Position numbers and translations under genes: made by a program
Notes under the pieces: generated by a model
The model's database searches: none
Told to the model about the DNA's origin: nothing
Seen by the model: only the letters and a program-made list of their open reading frames with translations
Source: Liolophura sinensis
Taxonomy: Eukaryota > Mollusca > Polyplacophora > Chitonida > Chitonidae
Assembly (NCBI RefSeq): GCF_032854445.1
Contig: NC_088301.1
Coordinates: 43,209,116 to 43,273,115 of the forward strand
Direction: 5' to 3'
DNA length: 64,000 nt
Part shown: positions 54,944 through 64,000 of the stretch, in pieces
Numbering within the stretch: position 1 is the stretch's first letter
Layout of the letters: each line of letters opens with the position of its first letter

Positions 54944-56908
54944 GTGAGTCTTTGTAGATTCGTATAGATATATATAAGAAATATAGATATTTTGATTCCG
55001 CGCTTTTAAAAAAAGAATGAGGGATATTAATTTACACTTTAAGCTTAACTTTCCATGCAGTAACTCTCTAAGCCTTGTCTAATTTTGGTAATAAAAAAAT
55101 TTTGTTATTCATTTTGTGAAACCTCAGATCAAATTTGATAATGAGCCCACATATTGTCCAATGTTGAAAAATTTTGTATGCAAATTATGCAGCCCCAGAT
55201 AAAATTCAAAAACCAGATGCTTCTGTTCATTACATTTGCATATATAATGATTCCTTGGCTCTTATTGGGTGTTAGTTTCAGTAGGCCTACTTTAGTCTAC
55301 TTCAGTATTTTCTGAAGTTGATCAAATTTTATATTATTTAAAAAGGAAAAAAAAAATTCTGTAATGTTTCATTTTATTGCTCATCATATCAAGTTTTGAA
55401 AAAAAGTTTGATCCATGCATATGTTTACAAATTTATGGTGGGATTTCAATTTTCTAATTTTGTTTTGTGTGTTAGCATGACAAAATAGATGCAACATGTA
55501 TAATTATTTCAGCTATTTGTAACTGTGCATATTGGTGAAACACCATGCTCTCGTCTGTGGATGGTGTAATTACTTCTCCATGCATTGTTACGTCACAAAC
55601 AACGGTAATGCTATGACTGGATACTGTGACATTACAGTGAAGCATAAGAAACTATTTTGCCATGTCAGTATATTAGTAAATAAATTGGAATCATTTTTGT
55701 AGATTATTTAAGTGTATTTCCATGCTTAAAGCAATTTGCACCTCATGTGGTGTTCTGTTTATATAAAGTGGCTTATAAATGGACATCAGTTAATGGTACT
55801 CATAAATCTAGAATTACTGTGTTAATAGTTCAGGTAGTTGGAAGGCAATGTTTCAATCCCAACTTGTGTCAGGACTAAGAGCAAAATTGGCAATATCCGT
55901 TTTGTACTCATCTGAAGAGCTTAAAAAAGCACATTTTGTAGGCAAATAGTCCTAAAGTATTACAAATGGTGTTAAAAAGCTAACATTTGCCATAGGATAC
56001 CATCAAACCTATTGAAGAAAACATTGAAGTGAGTCAAAATATGAAGCGAGTTTTGACTAGTGATCTAATGATCGCAGAGTTTTTGGCCCCACTCAAAATA
56101 TTTGCGGCCACTGGAGAGGGGAAACAACTATCTGCTATTGACTGAGACTAACTGTGAGCATTGTTTTCACACCATAGCAGTATATATGTTTTACTATGTT
56201 CGCAAAAGATTAGCTCTGGCTTGCTAGCGTCATCTTGCTTTGTGTGAGATTCACTTCACACGCCTTTCAAAGGTTGATACAGCTCATAGAATCGTCCAAA
56301 GTGAGTAACTTAGCCATGATTTTGGGTATAGTGTCATTGTAGATGTCTTAGGTAAAGGTGTTTGATTAAGACAGCATTAGATACAAGAATGTGTTGGTGT
56401 TGAGTTTGGCTCAAGACAACTGTGAAGTGACAAAAATAATGTTGAAAATCATTGCGCTGTTCGATGTTGAAAGCTAGTCAGTGGCATAATTGAGTTTGGC
56501 ACACCATGCCCTTCTGTTAAATCACGGAAGGTTAAAGCGCGAAATGACATATCATGAAATACTTCGTGAATCTATGTGAAAATTTTAGTCATTTAGTGCA
56601 TACTGTACTGATTGAATGATTATGGCAGGACACAATTACAGCAACATTGCAACTATATCATGTTGAATACATGTTTATATTAAGATACAGTTCATTTTTT
56701 TTTTTTTTTGCCCACAAGATCATTCAGGATTAAATAAATAGGTATGTGTTCAAAACCTGACCAAAGTTGTTTTTTAAAACCTCAGTTAAAACTCAAAATA
56801 CAATTTTTAAAATATGTAATCTGGAAAATTGTTTATAGACACTTGGAGTGAGGTCAAAGGGATTTCTATTCATAAGTGTTTAGCAATTTAGTTGTTATAT
56901 GAATGGAT

Positions 56909-57070
56909 CCTCTCCAGCCATATGTGGGAAGGTTTTCCAGCAACCTGCAGATGGTCGTGGGTTTCCCCTGGGCTCTGCCCGGTTTCCTCCCACCGTAATG
57001 CTAGCCGCCGTCGTATAAGTGAAATATTCTTGAGTACGGCGTGAAACACCAATCAAATAAATAAATAAAT
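56909..57070 (+). mobile_element. 5'-truncated SINE flanked by a perfect target-site duplication
   Basis: The central block CCATATGTGGGAAGGTTTTC, CAGCAACCTGCAGATGGTCG and TGGGTTTCCCC is followed by CACCGTAATGCTAGCCGCCG, TCGTATAAGTGAAATATTC, TTGAGTACGGCG and AACACCAATCAAAT, then (AAAT)n. The flanks carry the same 12 bases ATATGAATGGAT at 56897-56908 and 57071-57082. This is the hallmark of target-primed reverse transcription and marks a fairly recent insertion. Confidence 0.9.
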
Positions 57071-60000
57071 ATATGAATGGATAAAAGTATGTATAATGAC
57101 CAATACCTATAAGCAAACAAGTCAGGCAACCATAAAGGAGAGGATGTTTGCATGGTTAACGAGGAATGAAAAAGATGAAAGGGACAACCACTAAATAGAA
57201 ATTGTTTTCCAAACTGTTAAAATGGGCTGATAATTGGGTTGGGCATGTTACTCCCCATTCAGGCTACCCAGGTCCTCTGTGTGGGAAGGTCTGATCTGTG
57301 ATGGCCTGTGTGTTGTGTTGTGATGTAGTAATCCTCAACATCAAGCTTGTCAGATGACTGCGCTGATAAATGTGGCTTTAGGATGTTGGAGGTGACTAAA
57401 TTTGATCCATAGCCTTAGCTTTTTTTTGTCTCCGGTAACTTGTCTGTCGAGCATTCAGTTTATGATGACTAACTATGGCTGAGCCTATTTTGTGTTAAGT
57501 GTCAGATGGATTTGAGATTTTGTTTGTTGGTGTTTTCGTTTCTGCTTCCTTCCATTACATGGTGTTGAGCTTTGGTGTCAGCTCTATCTGTCATTAGGGT
57601 TGAAAATGGTTCAACCAATTAGACCAAAGCTAAGATGTGGCAAAAAGCTGTCAAAACCAATAAAATTGTCTGGTCTTTGTGGTGAAGAATGTGACACAGC
57701 CAATCAAATCACGACTTATTTTGTGTGATGAATTGTGCCAATGTGGAGAAAAAGGTACAACCAAGTGTTTGATAGCCAAAATTCAGATAAAGGTACATGT
57801 ACACCTGCTTTTGTTGAGAAATCAGTGATGTAACCCAATACAGTTCAGTATAAATTTAGTTTCTCCCACTGAAAACTAAACTTCTGTTCACGTTTGGTTC
57901 ATTTGGATCAGTTTTTGGACCAGTTAAAATATAATGCACTGTGAATTATATGTGTTATATGCTTATGTCTTATTTGATGACATCGTTACATAATGACAAA
58001 TTAATGTCAAGATGGATTTACTTTTTGAAATCCACCTCAAGTAGCAATCTTATATTGACATGTAGTGTATTAGTTTTGGAGGTTTGGATACTCCCCTCTT
58101 GCCCATAGACTTCTACTACCTCTTCTGAAAGAGCTTACAAATCTGAGGCATGTGGCTAATTGACCTAACCCTGAATGACCAGTGATAACGACCATAAGCT
58201 ATAACATGTTGTTGTTGTAAAAAATGTGACTGAAGTGAGAAGGTGAATACGGGCCAAATTTTACCAAGTTCGTTAAGGTAGATTGGTATTTATGGGTGAT
58301 CGGTGACATCAGCTATTACTGAAGTTGTCTTTATTTCTTATACTTCCTTATACTCAGTGGTCGCCATCCTGCCTCAATGTATGTTATTGGAATATTAATA
58401 AAAAAGCATCTCTTCAGCCAGTATGGGGCATTCATTTGCTAACACTGAGTAGAAAACTTTTCAGTTTTCACTTACGTCAGGAAATTAATTGTGAACCTGA
58501 ACTTTGAGTCTATAGATTTGAATGGTCTGTCAAGGAGTAAGTAAGGTTGGGAGTAATTGTCCAACTCGGGGAATATTTTGTGCACATCTGAGAAATTATA
58601 AGGGATGGAGAACCTCTCTCTGTTTTAAAATTGAATCAGTTTATTATGTTATTCTAATTTATCAAATAAGCACCAGGACTCTGAATTGTAAAAACTTACC
58701 ATTATACATGTGTAAGTCAGCTCCTTATGAACATAGACTGCTGATAAATAAAATTATCTGTAGTATTTGCATGATTTAAAGTTGTGTGGCAGTTATATTC
58801 AAACACAGTGATTGTCATAGAGTAAATACATGGAAATGATTCTGCCAGCTGGCAATTCCCAAGAATATCATTTTTGTTCTGAGAGGAGAGGAAGGGAACA
58901 CAAGCATATTTTTTTTTCCACTTTGTTTTCATAAATATGGATTCATCTACAAAATAAACATTTGCATGTAAATTTATTGCATGTACAGTCTTACGTCTTT
59001 AAAGCTGGTTTTGAAAACAGTTATGTTATCATTGCAGAATATAAATTTTAGGGTGAATTCACAATCAGGGGTACATAAAATTTATTCATTCATGCATATA
59101 CATTTATCTGAAAATTTTTAATGGTACTTTCCATAAATTATGAATGTTTTAAATGTGACTTTAATCCCGCAGTTAGTGCATATATATGTGTTAGCCTTGG
59201 CCACCTCATGTGAAAGCTTATTATACCTGCCAGGGCTTTTGTAAGCGGTTCGTTTGTTCAATTGATGTTTTCTCTCTTCTGGGCTAAGTGTTTTTGAGAG
59301 AACAGACCAGTGCTATTGAAAGCGGAGGGCCCTGCCTCAGGGACATCTGGGTTTGCCTTGCCTTTAATCCTTAATCTATCCCTTTAGACAAACATGGCAA
59401 TGACATTTTGGACAGACGACATGGTTCTCTTGCAGCCTGGTTGGAGACCAATCTATTCTGAAATATGACAAATTGGTGTAGAGTTTCGACAGCACCATAT
59501 GTCACCAAAAGGGTAATGAAGCTAAGCATGTTTGTTATTGTCCTGCCAATGTTTGCTTTCATTTTTTTGCCTTCCTACCCTGGATATGAGGTCTGCACTG
59601 TTAGTACAATCTTCACAGAGCTCTTTTCGCCATGCTTAAATATGTATGCCCTTTTTTTTTTTTTTGGGTCTGGTGACATATGTACAACTTTTCTCAGACT
59701 TAGGCATTACAAATGTAATTCTTTATTAACTCAATTTAGATACATGTGTTGTTACTTTTAAATTCTCATAATCATGTATTGATGATATAGAATGTTTTAA
59801 TCTTGTGTGTTCTCATTTAGCAAGATTCCCTCTTAACCTATGCTGAATGGATTACAAGTTAACAACCCAATGATGACTTTGTCTTCAGTTATCTATTCCC
59901 AAGTTTTAATTGTGTTTTGATAACACATAAACATCTTCTTGTCGTAATAGTGTAGACCAAAATGATAATATCTACTGCTACCTGATGTGTAAATTAGGGA

Positions 60001-60638
60001 ATATTTTCAGTTCTGTAAATTAAATACTGATACTGGATGTGCCAGGTATATATTATCTTAGTTTTACTGGTATAACTCAAGCACTGATTTATGGTTTTTG
60101 AAAGATGGATGATTCTTGGCAGGGATATGTTCTAGTAATTTTGTCTGATCCATATGGACCATCTTAACTGCTAATAGACATGATTCGATTCTGTAAGGTA
60201 GATGGAGAGTTTACAGATTGCGGTGTTCTCTGCCATTTTGGTACCACTGGTATGTGATGGTATCTTGCACCTGTATTCAAATGGCAGGTATGAATATGTG
60301 TTGTAGAATAGTTCAAGATATCTGTTTCACTCATTGTTGATAAAGTGGGCAATCTTATCTAAAGATCTGGCGCAGAAGATATTGTATTATCAAGTTACTG
60401 GTTTGTTAGTAAAGGATACCTATAAGCAGGCTTGTATCAGACTTGTTACTCTACAAGTCTGCATTTTTTTTTATCTACTGAAGATTTGCAGAAAATTTTC
60501 AGTACACAATACAGCATGAATTGAAAAGTGCTACTAATGTGATTAGATTTAAAATAGATACATACATATGTATGTTTTATTTTCTGCCCTTACTAACAAC
60601 CTTAAAGGAACCTTTACTCTCTCCAAGTAAAGTTAGAA

Positions 60639-60668
60639 GGGGTGTGGGGAGGGGGGCAGGAGGGGAGG
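60639..60668 (+). repeat. G-rich tract, possible G-quadruplex
   Basis: GGGG TGT GGGG A GGGGGG CAGGA GGGG AGG meets the four-run G-quadruplex pattern on the plus strand. There is no gene context. Confidence 0.4.
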
Positions 60669-62689
60669 CGGTGTGGAATTGTGAAGATGAAGGCAAAATA
60701 GTACAATCCCTAAAATGTTTTACTGGCCGTCTGGGTAATGTTTAGTAAACCAGGTCATATAAATATGTCAGCAAAATGTATGTTGACCAGTCTACTCAAC
60801 ACACGAAACTCGTTTTGAGCTTAGTTCTAAACCTTCAAGGGATTTGAGAGAAGTTCAGATTTACAAATTCTTGGGATGTGGGTAAACATTGCCTGATAAC
60901 CTCTCAGGGCGTTCCTTATGGACAAGCAAGTTTAGGACATGACCTAGAATAAGATCAAGATAGGCCCCAATTTATCAATCCAGAACTGTTTACCCATATA
61001 TCTGTCACTTGAGCAATATCCCTTTCAAAAAGGTATCCTGCCAAAGAAGGGGACAGTTGTTTATCCCAGTTACTTGAGCCACTTAGCTAAGTAAATTTCT
61101 CCTTCACAATGATGGAAGAAACTTGCTTCTCCCATAAATATTTACGCATGGTATAAACTCTGGATTTCCATTGATAATCTCCACTATAAATATTTCGAGT
61201 TCAACTGGAAAAGAATGATGTCTTGTCATGATGTACAAGAGCAAGGTGTAGACTTTCGGGGCCAGCTGTGTACCTGTTCAGAGTCCTTTATCACTTCAGC
61301 TGAACAATTACACATGTTGGTTCATAAAGAAAGATTGAAAGATTTTTGTGTAAGAGATAAAACAGAAAAAATGAATATATTTAAATTATTAAAGAATTTA
61401 GTAATTTGTAAGAAGATTATTTTATACAGGGTTGAAAGAGTTATGAGTTTCATGCTATTTTGACCTTCATTAGACGTCCGAGCATGAGGTTGAGACTGCC
61501 TTTCACACAAGGGTGTAGTTAGTCAGGGAGCTTTAGTAATAATATGTGTTGTTGTTGTTGTTGTTTTTGGGGGTTCTTTTTGGAATATGTTGAGTCAGGA
61601 GGTGATACAAAAGGATCCAAAGTATGGACCACCCATGAGCACAAAAAAAAACATATATGAAGTACACATGCATTGCAAAGTCACAGAAGAAAACAATGCG
61701 TTCTACTGTCATTAGTTCAGGAAATTGTCTTATTGCAAACTATGTTAAGTACAATAGAAAATGTTCTCTCATGGTTTGTGCTTTTACTCTTGAAACGTTT
61801 TTGTACAATTTTGGCAAATCTTGAATATTTCCTCTCTACCCTTGAGCCAATATTTCTAATTCAGGTCTGTTTAAATGGCATGCTCATAAAATGTGGTTTG
61901 GATTTTATGAGACTGACTTACTTCCAAATACAAGGTAGCCTTGCATCATAGCCATACAATATTGATATTGGTGCATTCAGTAAAAGTATCCCAGTGATAG
62001 TATGTCTCTATGCCAGACACTCCAAGATGTATTATTTACTTCGCTTTAAGAGCTCACCAATACAGGAGAGGGCTTTTAAGGACATTGCAGGAGGAATTTA
62101 TTGCTTTGGCTTGTGGTAATCTAAATATTTCAAGGGAAGCCATTACGTAGAACAGCAGGGTCCACATTGCCATTGCATAGCTAATGTTCACAAGCACAAA
62201 CCAGTGATTTATTTAACTGCCATTAAAGCCCCCTTGATGATCATATAGTTCCCACATATGCATGCTGGTGGTGCAAGTATCTGTAAGTTTAAATCTTTTT
62301 TTTCCAAGACAAGTGTATTTATTTCATTCTGACAGTTCAGAATGTGTACCTCCAGAGATTTTCAACCATTGTCTTTCTGCATTAACTTTATTGACCAGTG
62401 TGAATTTCAAATATCCAGTATTTCATCTGAAATCTAGAAATCGAAGTACATGTAGAGCTTGTCAAAAGGGAAAAAAATAAAAATAAAAAGCCATATCCTG
62501 CTATGACCAACTGTGCATACAAATGTTCCCCACCAGCCACACTCCAAAAGGGATATGTTTTTGTGTAGCTCTATCACATAGTGTACAGTCGTATTGACAT
62601 CATTATAAAATGAACTGTACTAACATAAGGTTGCCAGATCGATATGTGTAAATTTTCTCAGTTGTAGTCAGTTTATGCTACTTTACAAA

Positions 62690-63000
62690 ACCTCTCTGGA
62701 CTTGCTACATTGCAAGACCACTCTGGATTTGCTACATTGTGAGACCACTCTGGGTTTGCTACATGTACATTTTGAGACCCTTCTGGGCTTGCTGAGATCA
62801 CACTGGGTTTGCTGAGATCACACTGGGATTGCTGAGATCACTGCAGGTTTGCTACATTGCAAGACCACTCAGTGTTCTGGTGAGATCACTCTAGCTTGAC
62901 TTCATTGGAAGGCAATTCTGTGGTGTACTGGGACTACTCTGGGATAGCTGAGACCACTCTGAGATTGCTGAGACCATTCTGGGATTGTGGAAACCCTCGT
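62690..63000 (+). repeat. Imperfect tandem repeat with 29-bp and 20-bp unit forms
   Basis: Units such as ACTCTGGATTTGCTACATTG followed by TGAGACC alternate with shorter GGGTTTGCTGAGATCACACT units. The short form looks like the long form without the ACATTG block. The right part is more diverged. Confidence 0.75.
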
Positions 63001-64000
63001 GTGGTCAACTTCTTGGCATAACAATCTACATGTATCTTTTATTTGGAAAGCATGATACCAAATAATGATACTTTAACTACAACCACTTTCTGAATGACAC
63101 TAATCTTAAATTAAATCTTCATTTTGTGTCACTAGTCCATAGGTTATGAGACATAGATACAGGAGTACTAATGGTTTTATCAATGGTAGCTGTTGTTAGT
63201 ATTTAGTAGTTTGTTTCAATGGCTTAAAGTGGGAGAATAAACAGGAGTAGTGACATGCTTTTATGCAATGTAGTTTGCACATTTTGTACTTCAGAGTAGT
63301 GCATCAGTCTGCATCTCTTTGCAGGAGTTTTGTCTTCTCCACTCTGCAGTTTGTCATTGCTCTTGAGCAGAGATTGGATCAGGCAGCAGTGTAGGCTCAA
63401 TCAGGGAGAGCATTACTTCATGCTGTCGCACCTATCAATGTAGGAATGTAGAGCCTGGGTTTCTAGCAGCTATCTAATCTTTGAGGGTGAATACTGGTCA
63501 TTAATGCTGATGAGGTTATGTCGGCTTGGATGTTCTGCTTGTCCTTAGTAATTTCCCCTTCCCTTCCCTGAAATATCAGACATTTGGTAGTTCTCTCACA
63601 GTTGGTTGAAGACCTGTTTTTAAGTGGTAGGTTCCACTACTGAAGCAGCTAGGTTAAACCCCATCCACTGCATTTTACACTCGCTGGATTCACTTCTGAT
63701 AAATTAAAACATCCTTTTTACCCTCTCCATGCTAATTCACAAGCTTTTTTCCTGTCTTCCTCTGTATGTGTTTAATTAAGGTTTTACAACATGTCATGTG
63801 GAAATAAATTAAACATTTCCGGTGTTAAATGGCCATTTTCTGGTGTAAATTATTGAGTACTTGGCACAAAAAAAAATTTGTTACAGATATGGAGAAAATG
63901 TACTGCCTCATTATTACAGAACTAAACCATTTTTTCAGGTGTCATCAAGCTAAACATTTTCACTGAAGTGATAAACACAAATTCAGATATAATCTGTTTT

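Larger units (their letters stand above)
54944..64000. other. Terminal region without recognisable gene
   Basis: About 9 kb follows the last QARS1 exon found. It is either the last QARS1 intron, if the final short exon lies beyond the window, or intergenic sequence. It contains the SINE 56909-57070, a G-rich tract at 60639-60668, a GTT microsatellite at about 61545-61565 and an imperfect tandem repeat at 62690-63000. Short AT-driven frames only. Confidence 0.55.

Noticed and set aside
62690..63000. Regularly spaced repeats resembling a CRISPR-like array
   Set aside because: Repeats are imperfect and directly adjoining, without unique spacers, in a eukaryotic context.

Overview
The window is intron-rich, AT-rich animal nuclear DNA. 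Short exons carry canonical GT/AG borders and are separated by long introns, with SINE-like elements, fold-back elements and minisatellites in the non-coding part. I infer a lophotrochozoan invertebrate, most likely a mollusc. The reasons are tRNA-headed SINEs of the kind found in mollusc genomes (one with an ATAAGTGAAATATTCTTGAGTA-like 3' block and an (AAAT)n tail, the other ending in a GTTAAACCCCAA-like tail) and the very frequent palindrome TACATGTA. The species cannot be named from the sequence.

Four protein-coding genes can be supported. (1) Plus strand, about 7.8-24.85 kb: a PCTAIRE-type cyclin-dependent kinase (CDK16/17/18 family, closest to CDK17 at its C-terminus). Fourteen exons run to the stop codon; the N-terminal exons lie upstream or were not recognised. 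(2) Minus strand, 31.37-33.47 kb: LSM8, a subunit of the nuclear Lsm2-8 ring on U6 snRNA. Three exons were found, and the first exon (about 10 residues) was not. (3) Plus strand, 36.43-38.98 kb: MRPL2, mitochondrial ribosomal protein uL2m, four exons. (4) Plus strand, 41.44-54.94 kb and beyond: QARS1, cytoplasmic glutaminyl-tRNA synthetase, 19 exons. An assembly gap removes roughly 105-110 codons of its anticodon-binding part, and the last short exon was not found.

Layout: the kinase and LSM8 converge across a 6.5-kb gene-free interval. LSM8 and MRPL2 diverge across about 3 kb that holds a SINE and a long inverted repeat. MRPL2 and QARS1 are head-to-tail, 2.5 kb apart. From 54.94 kb to the end there is no recognisable gene. 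All four genes are housekeeping or regulatory genes of RNA processing, translation and signalling. They do not form an operon or a shared pathway, and no novel multi-gene system is visible.

The main results of the hunt are these. Five single-base indels break otherwise conserved reading frames in three of the four genes, three of them +1 in five-base A or T runs, which suggests residual assembly errors. The gap in QARS1 hides coding sequence. Two intronic minisatellites have higher-order structure: a 28-bp array of three unit types, and a 43-bp array with an internal 473-bp (11-unit) duplication. There are three fold-back elements and two SINE families with target-site duplications. A candidate alternative first exon of the kinase lies at 8858-8938.
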